In this document: positions 1-9,611 of the stretch, one piece after another
Position numbering within the stretch: the stretch's first letter is position 1
Layout: the number at the start of each line of letters is the position of its first letter
DNA from: Tamarix chinensis
Lineage: Eukaryota; Streptophyta; Magnoliopsida; Caryophyllales; Tamaricaceae
DNA length: 64,000 nt
Assembly: GCA_030549775.1 (NCBI GenBank)
Contig: CM060180.1
Location: 84,829,172-84,893,171, forward strand
Direction of reading: 5' to 3'
Notes under the pieces: model-generated
Seen by the model: only the letters and a program-made list of their open reading frames with translations
Told to the model about the DNA's origin: nothing
Database searches by the model: none
Made by a program: the position numbers and the translations under genes

Positions 1-810
1 TCGCATCATTCCACTCATCAGACATTCCCCAACTTCAATTTCCAAAACCTTGCATTGGTTATCTCAGAAACCTTGTTATGAAGTTTTTTCATATATTAGT
101 TATATGATCAATGGTTACACTTTTTATACAAAAGAACAAGATGAGAAGAGTACAATGTAAAACAATGGGGTAACTTTAGTGGCTGAGGCAATGCATGTTG
201 CTAGTGTGAAAGTCAAGAATCCAACTTATACAGATATGAATTATTATGGTGTGATTGAACATATATAGGAGTTAGATTACACTCTATTTAAAGTCTCTGT
301 ATTTGGATACAGATGGGTTGATAATAGCTATGGGGTTAGATAAAAAGATGGATTCACATTAGCGGATCTCAATAAGGCAGGGCATAAACAAGACCCATTC
401 ATCTTAGCATCACAAGAGACACAAGTATTTTATGTCACTAATCTTGCTAATAATAGATGGTCTGTGGTACTATCTACAAAGAAAATAAATGCCAATGAAT
501 GTGATGATGAAAATGATTCCAATTGGAATAAAGAGTGTGTCTCAACTGTGCAAGTAACTCAATTATTGTATTACAATAACAATAAAATTAACGAGGAGGA
601 AATATATGTCTGCGATGATCATCGTGAAGTAATATATATATCATATCATGAAACTAATCCGAAAAAAGGGGGAAAAAAGAAGAAAAAGAAGGTAATGAGG
701 GTAATAATATTGTACCATATGACATGTGTGCTGGTTTTTTCAAATGCAATTTTTGACCTTCGTGATAGGATATTTATCGTATTGATAATATAATAGTACA
801 TTATGCTCAA
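1..810 (+). pseudogene. CACTA-1 TNP2 transposase C-terminus with DUF4216
   Basis: Positions 1-235 encode the TNP2 tail. A fragment reading YTFYTKEQDEKSTMQ is collinear with CACTA-2 at about 28700-28800. From about 236 the frame reads YYGVIEHI, then a stop, ELDYTLFKVSVF, WVDN, DGFTLADLN, DPFILASQ and QVFYV, ending near RWSVVL. This is the DUF4216 signature usually fused to TNP2 in plant CACTA transposases. TNP2 is a DDE-type transposase acting on the element ends in the nucleus; its catalytic part would lie upstream of the window. Two in-frame stops (near 268 and 342) show decay. A Lys-rich stretch follows from about 660. The assignment is firm from motif order; exact exon ends are not. Confidence 0.8.
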
Positions 811-844
811 AATATAACATTCTAACATAATATTTTTATTGATT

Positions 845-2626
845 TTTTGTAGAGATATGGCCAATAAAAATAGTGATAGGGATGATAGTGATGAAGAAGG
901 GAAAATAGGATCTACGATTATGAGAATCATCACATACATGAGGAATAAAGGAGAACTAGTTGAGTTAGGATGGAATACTTACAATCTTCCCATTGGCCAT
1001 TATGCAGATATGTTCTTTACTTACATTTCACTTGTGACTAGTAACCGTGTTCCTATCTCCTATAATAATTAGAAGCAGGTTCCAAAGGGTCATAAGGAGT
1101 ATATTTGGTAGGAAATCATGGTAAATATGCTATTTTATGTAATCATTTTTGTATTTCAAATATTATTAATTTTATTACATTAACATCAGTATGCATCTGT
1201 ATGTCTTATTTTGCAGAAAGTGTTTAATGTCTCAGAGAGTAGGAAGAAATGGATTCTTAGGCATTGTGGGGAGCGTCTAAGAACATTTAGGTCATATTTT
1301 GCTCGTAGGAAAATGTATAGAAAGAGGGATGGTTCTCTACTGCAAGACCCACCCAAACAATACAATTTCATTGATAAAGAAAATTGGAACCAATTTATTG
1401 CATATCGTCTGATGAGGGATTTTAAGGTATTTGTTAGGTAATAATTAAAATTTTTGTATCAATCCCTGTATTATGCTTAATATTGAAATAACCATTTAAC
1501 TATGTTTTGGCTTGTCACATAAGGAAAAAAGAGCCAAAAATAAAGAGATTGTGAAGCAGAATAAATATTGGTACAATATGGCAAGCAAAGGAAAAGTAGG
1601 CTTTGTAGAGGAGTTGGTATGTATTTTGTAATTTATCTATTTACATGTAAATGTAAAATTTTATATTAATATTCCTAATTAAGAATATTTTTTGATTTAT
1701 AGCTCCTAACCCAATACTTGGACCCATGTACCTCGTCCATCAATATTGGTACATTATGGAAGAAGGCTAGAGCAACAAGAGATGGATATATTAATAAAGC
1801 TATAGATGTTGCAACAAAAAAAAATTGTAAGTTGGTAGATATCTAGAACCCTACTTAGTTTTATTTTATAAAACTATTATATTATGCTTATTCCTATAAG
1901 CTAAATTTACATATATTATATACATTACAGAACGAACTTCAAATGTCATATGGTGAGGAGGGGTTGGACCATTATAACATTGTAGAATACCTTGGAAGAC
2001 TCAGGGGTCTTAGATTAGGTGTTATGAGAACAAACATATGTGGTTGATCTCGTGGTTCTCGTAGCACTAATGAGCAAGTCGCTATCCTCACCAATAAATT
2101 GAACGTGTCATTTGAACGGATGGCAAAAATGGAGCAAGAGTTGTCATTTATCAAATCTCAAGGGTATAAGCCATCCGATTCAATCGACCAAGATCAGCTT
2201 CACATACCTAATGTAAACAGCGTTAGAGATAGTTGTAAAGCTGATGCACTTCTTTTTTCTTGTCCTATGGTAAGCATTACAAACTATGAACTGTTATTAA
2301 ATGTATTTGGTGTAATAAATAATTAATATTTTGTAATATTTTTATTTAGGATTTGCATAAATGTGACTTATTAGCTAATGACCTTTCAAATCTTTTGGCA
2401 AAAGGAAGGGTCTGCATCAGTCATAGTACCCAAACGCAAATAGTCCACGATTACAACTTAGCCTTAAATACAAGGTAGATGAGTATTGATACTCTAATCA
2501 TTGGCAGTGTGCCCTTACCTTGTTATAAAGAGGGCAATGTGGCAGCTACAATGCTAGAAGCTCATGGAAGCTTCATGCCTTAGCCTGCGGATCAGATACG
2601 TCTCACTACTGAAGAGGTATTGACAT
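845..2626 (+). pseudogene. CACTA-1 second transposase gene (Transposase_24/Ptta-like), several exons
   Basis: Open pieces in one order are separated by AT-rich, intron-like gaps: about 854-1072 (acidic DRDDSDEEG, then RIITYMRNKG and LVELGWNTYNLPIG), 1211-1441 (KKWILRHCGERLRTFRSYFA), 1524-1618 (KKRAKNKEIVKQNKY), 1702-1830 (WKKARATRDGYINKA), 1930-2275 (EEGLDHYNIVEYLGRLRGLR plus a coiled-coil-like stretch) and 2350-2620. This resembles the plant Ptta/En/Spm second transposase, a DNA-binding partner of TNP2. CACTA-2 carries the first two exons and the last one at 27241-28010, but the middle ones are missing there. Stops occur at about 2046 and 2478. Exon borders were judged from homology between the two copies and from GT/AG-like edges, so they are approximate. 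Confidence 0.68.
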
Positions 2627-3389
2627 TCGACATATTCATTAGACCTTGTTTAGTAGTTACACTATTTATGTAGCACCCCAAAATTTACTATTTTGTTTTA
2701 AAAATGGAAATAATTAAGTTAAAACTCCTGAATTCTGGGAATGTTACCGCCACACTTAGTACCAAACCGGTTCATTATGACCGTTCCAATACCAAGTAAT
2801 AAGGCAAAAAGAAAAATAATAATAAATTATAAATAAAACAATCTAAACTTCAAATAAGCATTAAAATATTGTAAAAGATAAATCAGAGTATGCCTAAAGA
2901 ATTTTAATTCATATCCAAAAAGGAAATAAGTTTACAGCCGATAAAAGGTTCACCTAAAATACTCGGTATAAAATAATAAATCATAAAAGGGTAAATCCTA
3001 TATATAAGAAATAACATAATGAAATAAATAACATAAAGAGTAAATTTGGCCATGAAACACTTAAACATTGAACCAACCACAAGTTCAATGCTCAGCTTCG
3101 CCCACCCGCACAAAGTCAGAAGGGCCTTCTACTCATGGGAATGAGCAACAACCATAAAAAGGGGTTATCAATATGCTACGTACTGAGTGAGGTAACCGAT
3201 GCACTGAGGCAAACACATAAAATCACATAAACCATGTAGAAGAATAAAAAGAGCATATTGTCTAACATACTAATATAAGGCATATGAATATACAGGTGAA
3301 ATTACAAAAGTCTAATTATAGTTCATATTAATTACTTAATTAATCTCTTATCGGAATTCTTTTCACATCATTCTCTTTATCAAGTCCAC

Positions 3390-3740
3390 ACGAGTACCAG
3401 AACCCCACTATTTTAGTTGGTGGATCACACTCTAGGGCACTCCTGTGCTTGAACAATATTTTAGTTGGTGGATCGGTTACTTAGGGTAGTATACTCTAAC
3501 CACTTTTTTATGTTAGTGGATTAGTCTGGCCTCTACTCGCATGGTATTCCACTGTAAGTATTAGTATCTTTTACGTGTCTTAGAAAACTATAGGGTTTGG
3601 TTTATTGAGCTTAGGATCCACCACTATTATAGCTGGTGGATTGGATATACCTAGGGAAACATGCCCTACCACTATTATATGTCGTGGATCTATCTCTAAG
3701 ATACCTCGGTACTTGGCCACTATTATGCTGGTGATTGGTC
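3390..3740. repeat. Six degenerate CCACTATTnTAnnnGGTGGAT units inside the LTR
   Basis: Units spaced roughly 40-100 bp apart, for example ACTATTTTAGTTGGTGGATC and CACTATTATAGCTGGTGGATT. They are the decayed equivalents of the CCGGT-GG-ACCGG palindromes at 38606-38945. Confidence 0.75.
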
Positions 3741-4449
3741 TGGGCCCGGCTCAATACTCTTTCACTTTACATGATTAATATCTTAAGTGTCTTATTTAGA
3801 AATTTTCACCCTAGACATGCATGACTAACTCCCTCTTAGCTTATCTTCCAAAGGGACCCCTCTCAATCGTAAGACTCCTACACATCCTAACTTGCCCCAA
3901 TGTCCTTTTCTCCATATCCTATCTCACATTAGAAGTCTAACTCTTAAGTATATGGGTCAAGGCCCACTACCTTACACCTTCAAGTCCACTCAACACCTCA
4001 CTTTAGGGTTAACACTCCACACATCACAACTTTTAGATTCAACTCTCATCATTACGTCTTGCTCCTCAAGCACACGTGTGGTCAAAAACCCTAGGCATCC
4101 ACACCAAACCTTAACTGGCCACAACAAACACTAGCTTCCTTGTGTCCATGTGTCACCCTTCCATTTCTCACATTCCACTTATTATTTTCCCATGCCAATC
4201 ATGTGTATCCTTACTTGATCATTTTCATCATTATCTCATTTTCCACTCACCCTTATTTATTTCTCCTTTTTACCACATCCTCAAATTAAGGTTTTTACCC
4301 CAAACCCTAACTCAACCTCCTTTATACCCTTATATCGTCCTACATACTATTTTTCACCCAAAACTTCCAAACACTCAAATAACTCTTCTATTACCTTCCT
4401 TACATACCAAGTTAACTCTTCTCATGTAAACTTTACTCCCATGTAGATG

Positions 4450-4920
4450 CTAACCTTCCCATGCAAATCTTTAAACTTTCTCACACAAACCCTAGACTCC
4501 TATGCAAACACTAGATCCATCCATACAAAACCTTAGATTCCTCTATCAAACCTTAGATTCCTCCATGCAACCCCTATATTCCTCCATGAAAAACTCTAGA
4601 TTCTTCTATGCAAAACCCAAGATTCATCTATACAAAACCCTAGATTCAATCCATATAAAACCTTGGATTCTTCCATGCAAAACCCAAGATTCATCCATAC
4701 CAAACCCTAGATTCAATCCATATAAAACCCTAGATTAGGTCCTCCCATGCAACACCATAGAATCTGCCATGAAAAACGCTAAGTTCATCCATATAAAACC
4801 ATATTTTAGATTCTCCCATGCAAAACCCTCTACTCCTCCATACAAAACCCTAAATTCTTCCATACAAACCCGTAGACTCCCATGCACAACCATAGATTCT
4901 CCCACGCTTTTATTTTATTT
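4450..4920. repeat. Minisatellite of about 20 units, consensus near CCATGCAAAACCCTAGATTC
   Basis: Roughly twenty 20-25-bp units with variants CCATACAAAACCCTAGATTC and CCATGCAAAACCCAAGATTC. The short open frames here are by-products of the repeat. The other solo LTR has a different array at the same place (39640-41050). Confidence 0.85.
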
Positions 4921-4964
4921 AAAATCTCCATTTATTTTTCTACTAATGGATCATTAAAATAAGT

Positions 4965-5130
4965 AGGTTAACTCACATCCCTTGGTCAACTTATTCCCGT
5001 TTGGTTAACTTACTTACCTTGGTCAACTTATATCCCTTTGGTTAAATTTACTTCCATTTAGTCCACTTACTCCCCTTTAGTTAACTTACTTCCCGTGGTC
5101 AAAGTCTTTCCCTTATGGTCAACTTACTCT
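4965..5130. repeat. Short tandem array near GGTCAACTTACTCCCTTT
   Basis: About nine degenerate units of 17-20 bp alternating GGTTAACTTACTTCC and GGTCAACTTATTCCC, still within the LTR. Confidence 0.75.
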
Positions 5131-5307
5131 CCCCAGTCAACTTCTTTTCCCATTCTCCTTTTTCATCCCTTTTTCCCACACAATACCACATTAAACATCC
5201 TCACATTCATGTCTTAAAGGGTCACAACATATTATGTCACATTCCATATCATTTCACTACATATATGCATCAACATACACAATGAGAAGGCATATAAGTA
5301 TACCAAT

Positions 5308-5489
5308 AATAAATAAATATATTAGTGATAATAATAATAATAATAATAATAAAAATAATAAATAAAATAAAAAATTCATAATAATACTAATACTAATAAT
5401 CTAATAAGCCAAATAGGTCGGCCCTAATAAGAAATATTAATAATAATTTTGAACCTAATAATAATAATAATGATGATGATGATACTTAA

Positions 5490-5528
<39 letters not shown>

Positions 5529-5530
5529 TT
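5308..5530. repeat. (TAA)n / (GAT)n simple repeat
   Basis: Interrupted TAA trinucleotide runs with a short GAT run near 5472-5483. Confidence 0.9.
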
Positions 5531-5579
5531 GAATAATAGGATAAAATTGAAATAAAATAAAATATACTTAATTAAATAG

Positions 5580-6800
5580 AGAAAAATGGTTGAAAGGGTT
5601 GAGGGTTCCAGGCTTTTGGTGATAGGCGTTACCAACGGCGGTGCAAGATGGTGGTGGTGGTGGCCGGGAAATGTAAAAAGAAAGGGACAAGTTGAAGGCT
5701 AGGAATAAGAGAGGAAGAAGTAGAGTGTAAGTAGGGGTGATTATGGTTGCCTTGAAGGAGAGGAATAGAATAAGGGTGGTGGCACAACCAATGGTGGCAG
5801 TGTACAGCGGCAACGGTGGTGGCCGAATGGGGAAGAAGAAGAAAAGAGAGGAGGAGAGGGAGGAATAGGAAAAGAAGAGTAAGGAGAGATAGAGGAGGGT
5901 CTGCATATGTTTTTGGGTTGTGTAGGAGGAAGTGATAGAAATAGATGTTGTGGTGGATGGTGGCACAAAGGGTGGTAGGGGTAGAGAAGAGGTTGGTCGA
6001 GGGGGTAGCTTTGCATAGTTGGGGTAGCTTGTGCAGGGAGAATTGAGGGAGATGGGCAACATAGTTAGTTAGAGGGTGGTGTAGGGAAGAATTAGGTAGG
6101 TAGAGAAGGCGGTGTAGTTGGGTGATGGTAGCGAAAATAGTGTTTGAAGTGGTGGCAGTGGCAAGGTTAGGAAATTTTGGGTAAGCAACCAAAGGTTCGA
6201 TACAAGGCAGATTATGGGGGCATTTATAGAGTAAAATGATGGGATAAGGTTAGAGGGGAGTGACAGGAAATTAGGGTTGGTTGGTTAGGGTTCACTGGTA
6301 GCAATGGAGGCCGAAAAAATTCAAATAGGGTAGGGGTGGTTCGCTTGGGAAAGGAGATTGTGCTGGAGAAAAGGGGAGGTGTGGCTGGATCAAAATAGCC
6401 AACGAGTTAGCAGTGAAGAGGGAGAAGCAAAATAGCGGTTCAATGGCATGATTGGCCACAAAAAAACTAGGAAGCTAGGGGCAACGGAGTTACAAATTGA
6501 TAGCGAAGGAAGGAAGAAGAAAAAAGGAAGGGAACGTGCACGTGGATAAGCTTGTTGGGGAAAAGAAATAAAAGAAATGGAAGAAAAAAAAGTAATAGCT
6601 TTGGAAGCTGCATTCTGGGTATTGGGTCGCCGAAGAAAAAAAGGAAAAAGAAAGAAAGGGAAGTCTGGGCTTTGGACGCTAGGCCCAAATCAGGAAAGAA
6701 GATGAAAAGAACAGGAAAAAGGAAGAAAAGAAAGAAAAGAAAAAAAAGGAAAGAGAAAAGGAAGAAAGAAACGAAAAAAGGAAAAAGGGAAAAAGAAAAA
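5580..6800. repeat. Purine-rich block of the solo LTR (no gene)
   Basis: Strong G+A excess on the + strand produces overlapping Pro/Ser/Leu/His-rich open frames on the minus strand (three frames at once, 5568-6192) and Lys/Arg-rich ones on the + strand (6552-6803). Several frames being open together, without any recognisable domain, points to base composition and not selection. The homologous block is 41700-42920. Confidence 0.75.
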
Positions 6801-7231
6801 TAATGGGTTAGGTTAATTAAACTAATTAGTATATTTGGGATATTTAAAAATAATAATAGTTAAATAAAATAATATTTAAATCCCTTTTTAGGATAATTTA
6901 ATATTTTGGAAGATTTTTGATAAATTTTATTTTAATTAGCAAATCACTCTAATTTTCTCCAATTAAATTATTTATAACATTTATATTAATTTAGCCCTAT
7001 TTATTGCTTATTATTTTAAATGAAATAATTTATTTAGTTAATTTTTAAAATTAAATCCTTAATTAGCTAAAATATCCAAATTTCTTCCCAATTAAAATAT
7101 TTATAGATTTCTTTTTGATCTGCCCCAATTAATTCCTTTTATTTTAATAAAAAAATAATTTATTTAATTAATTTTCCTAATAAACCCTTGTTTAACTATA
7201 ATTCTTAAAATTAAAATTTTCAAGGATTTCA
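6801..7231. other. AT-rich tail of the solo LTR
   Basis: A/T-rich sequence with recurring AATTAATTAAAA-like runs. No coding signal. It corresponds to 42930-43233 in the other copy. Confidence 0.6.
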
Positions 7232-7309
7232 GTTGCTACCTTTTTCATATATATATGCTCAATACATATTTTTTTTATTATCAATTAATTAATCAAAAAA
7301 TTAATAAAA

Positions 7310-8610
7310 AATAAGAGTGCCCCTACTGGTACAACCAAAAGAGGTAATAGTAGAAAGAGCAACTCAAAAGAGGGAACACAAAGGAAATAGAGCTAAATCT
7401 GAAAAATTAATTACCCCACAAAAGATTCCTTGTTTGGAGAAAAACCAACATCCACCAACAATAGCTTTATTGTATTTCTATGCACAAAACTACTTTAGGG
7501 ACAATTAAATTTTCATTGATTGTCATCTTGAGTATGTTGGGAGGGACGATACTCGTTACATAGTATCGACGGTTGACATAGGTGACATTTATAATCAGGA
7601 ATGGATGTTAACCACGAGTGTCACCATCTATGTCACTTAAGTATTATTTCATATTTGAGATTTTAGTACTCTTGTATAATTGGAATTTTTATGACTTATT
7701 GTGTGAGCTATTAGTTATTAACAAATATGCATTATTATTGTCGACCATAGGTTGGTAGCTAGTCGTGCTGCGATGGAGTAACTACTGTCCTCTATTGTGT
7801 TTGTGTGCCCATACTATATAGTTGACAATAGTACAATAAGAGAGGGTAGGCACATAAACTGTTTAGCGAATCACATTTTGATTGAGGAACACAACAAACT
7901 CTATCTCATTCCTCACCTCACAACTGAACATTAGGTTTTGTACACCGTCGGACCTGATCTTAATAAAGTCTATATGTTTGATTCCCTTCGAACCTATGAT
8001 GTGCCTTTTGAAGTCGCTCGTCGTGGTGCGAAGGAATTTATCGACAAGTTAGTATACTTTTTACTTCTTACTTCATTATCTTATTTATATATATATATTC
8101 TACTTTCATTATTTGAGGTATATATACTTACAATATTGTGTATCCAACTCTATTTGATAGGGAACTATGGACGACATATCAAAAGAGAGGTGGGAATGGT
8201 GTCCCAAACCCAAAGAATCTTCAATATGAGCCTATCATGGTAAGTAGGAAGAAAACTATTTTGTATTTTGTTTTAATTCAAATTAATATCTAACAGTTAG
8301 AGAGCTAATTGAATTCATTTGACAGTTTCCACAACAGCAAAATGGTGATGATTGTGGATACTATATATGTAGAGCAATAGATCTGATAGTCAAAAATAGA
8401 TCAGTCAACATAGATCCAAGCCATGTATGTTTTCTTTTTCATATTTTTCCATTAATAAATCATGACATATATATTTGGTACTTGACCTAAGTGCTAACTG
8501 TATATTAATCGAAACTTAAGCATTATAGTTTTCACTGATGACTATATACGAGGCCAGCAATATAATGTTGATGAAATTGATGAAGTTAGAGACAAATGAG
8601 TCAAGCACAT
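7310..8610 (+). pseudogene. CACTA-1 Ulp1-like cysteine protease (peptidase C48)
   Basis: Ulp1-family (SUMO protease-like) domains are often carried by plant CACTA elements. The catalytic triad can be read: His codon 7929-7931 (followed directly by TAG where the family has Trp), Asp in YMFDSL at about 7980-7982, and Cys 8353-8355 in NGDDCGYYICRA. The upstream part (7317-7640) reads QPKEVIVERATQK, IALLYFYAQNYF, then LEYVGRDDTRYI and NQEWML. Introns probably separate 8046-8160 and 8240-8325. An insertion upstream and stops make this a relic. Its role in transposition, if any, is unknown for the family. In CACTA-2 the catalytic part is deleted. Confidence 0.75.
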
Positions 8611-8960
8611 GCACTCATTCATTCGGTATTAGGTAGGGATCTATATTCTACATGCATATTCAGGTTTGTATTTCGTCTATCTCTTTCTGTCGTCTAGGCT
8701 AGATCTATAACCTTTTTACTTTGGTGTGTAGAGCTACCAAGTTATAGTATGCCTACTAATTTTGATTCCTGAGTATGTTCATTGTATTAAGACATGCATA
8801 CCAATTATAGATTGATTGAAATTATAGTGTGATTGTAGATTTGCTATGAATTGATGTTGTTTTACAATGCATATTGGGTAATTATTTGAACATACAACTA
8901 TGTATGCGGGTATGAAAAAAACAACAAAAACATTAAAAAATGTAGTTTTAATAAGAACCA

Positions 8961-9599
8961 TTATTAAAACCATGCATTTGACCTCAAACTTATGCTCATT
9001 TAATACGTATTAGAGTTTAATAAATGCATAATCAACCCCCAAAACTTAATTGGATGATAGTGTTTTGATAACGGTTGATATGAAAACCATTATTATGACT
9101 TAGGTTTTAATAAATGTTTTGAGAAAGAACCGTTATTAAAACATATGTTTTAGTAATGGTTTTCATTAAGAAACATTATTAAAACCATTTATTTAATCTC
9201 AAATTTATGCTCATTTAATATGTATTATAGTTTAATAAATGCATAATCAATGACTGAAACCCTAATTGGATCATATTTTAACAACGGGTTTTTGTAATAA
9301 TCTTTATTAAAACCAAGTTTTCCACAACAGTTTTTTCTTGAAAACCATTATTGAAACCTTGTTTTTAATAACATATTTACTTAAGAACCATTATTAAAGC
9401 CTTGATTTTAACAATGGTTTTTTACTTAAAAACTATTATTGAATATGAAGTTTATAAACATATTCATGGGTTTTTGTATATTTTTTATAGCGAGTATGCA
9501 ATATTTTTAAAGATTTAATAATAGGCGGTTTAATAACGGTCTAAAACCGTTATTAAAACTATGAAGTAACCATTATTAAAAGCCCTTCCTAGGGTAGTG
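8961..9599 (+). repeat. CACTA-1 3' subterminal repeats and terminus
   Basis: Multiple copies of AACCATTATTAAAACC / GGTTTTAATAANGGTT in both orientations fill the last 650 bp, including GGTTTAATAACGGTCTAAAACC near 9526. Such arrays bind transposase in En/Spm elements. An imperfect direct repeat of about 100 bp occurs at 8961-9059 and 9176-9275. The terminus CCTTCCTAGGGTAGTG ends at 9599; the following bases ATT would be the 3-bp target duplication, but its partner is outside the window. Confidence 0.87.
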
Positions 9600-9611
9600 A
9601 TTTTTCGAGGT

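Larger units (their letters stand above)
2669..7231 (-). mobile_element. Decayed 4.6-kb solo LTR of the long-LTR chromovirus family, inserted in CACTA-1
   Basis: Begins TGTAGCACCCC and ends GGATTTCA, matching TGTAACACCCC and GGATTACA at the ends of the 37898-43233 copy. The two share the same internal order: a conserved first 170 bp (CCGCCACACTTAGTACC), Del-LTR-like block (TATGCTACGTACTGAGTGA at 3172-3190), a set of GGTGGATC-type units (3390-3740), tandem arrays, a purine-rich block (5600-6800) and an AT-rich tail. No internal coding region is present, so a solo LTR is the simplest reading. The orientation is inferred: Del LTRs end in GTTACA on their sense strand. The intact site in CACTA-2 near 27190 places the insertion after CTATTTA. 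The flanks ATTTA (2664-2668) and GTTGC (7232-7236) are not a recognisable duplication, so the site has decayed or the right border is off by a few bases. Confidence 0.7.
1..9599 (+). mobile_element. CACTA (En/Spm-type) DNA transposon CACTA-1, 5' part outside window
   Basis: Class II transposon read left to right: end of the TNP2 transposase, DUF4216, second transposase gene, Ulp1-like protease, subterminal repeats, then a terminus reading AGGGTAGTG at 9591-9599, the reverse complement of CACTACCCT. The order matches legume and other plant CACTA elements. The same order is found inverted at 26131-31402 (CACTA-2). The reading frames carry stops and frameshifts, so it is not autonomous as it stands. 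A solo LTR (2669-7231) sits between the second gene and the protease. The element ends directly beside Del-A polymerase coding sequence, so it either inserted into that retrotransposon or the two meet at a deletion. The 5' end lies before the window. Confidence 0.88.

Noticed and set aside
3390..3740. CRISPR-like or riboswitch-like repeat array
   Set aside because: Units are degenerate, irregularly spaced and inside a plant LTR; there are no uniform spacers and CRISPR is not expected in a plant.
4450..4920. Telomere array because of repeated CCCTA words
   Set aside because: The unit is 20-25 bp (CCATGCAAAACCCTAGATTC), not TTTAGGG; the CCCTA word is only part of it.
5568..6192. Pro/His/Leu-rich frames of 164 and 187 codons as genes
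   Set aside because: Same purine-skew artefact in the sister LTR; the sequence differs from the 41.7-kb block and shows no shared protein.
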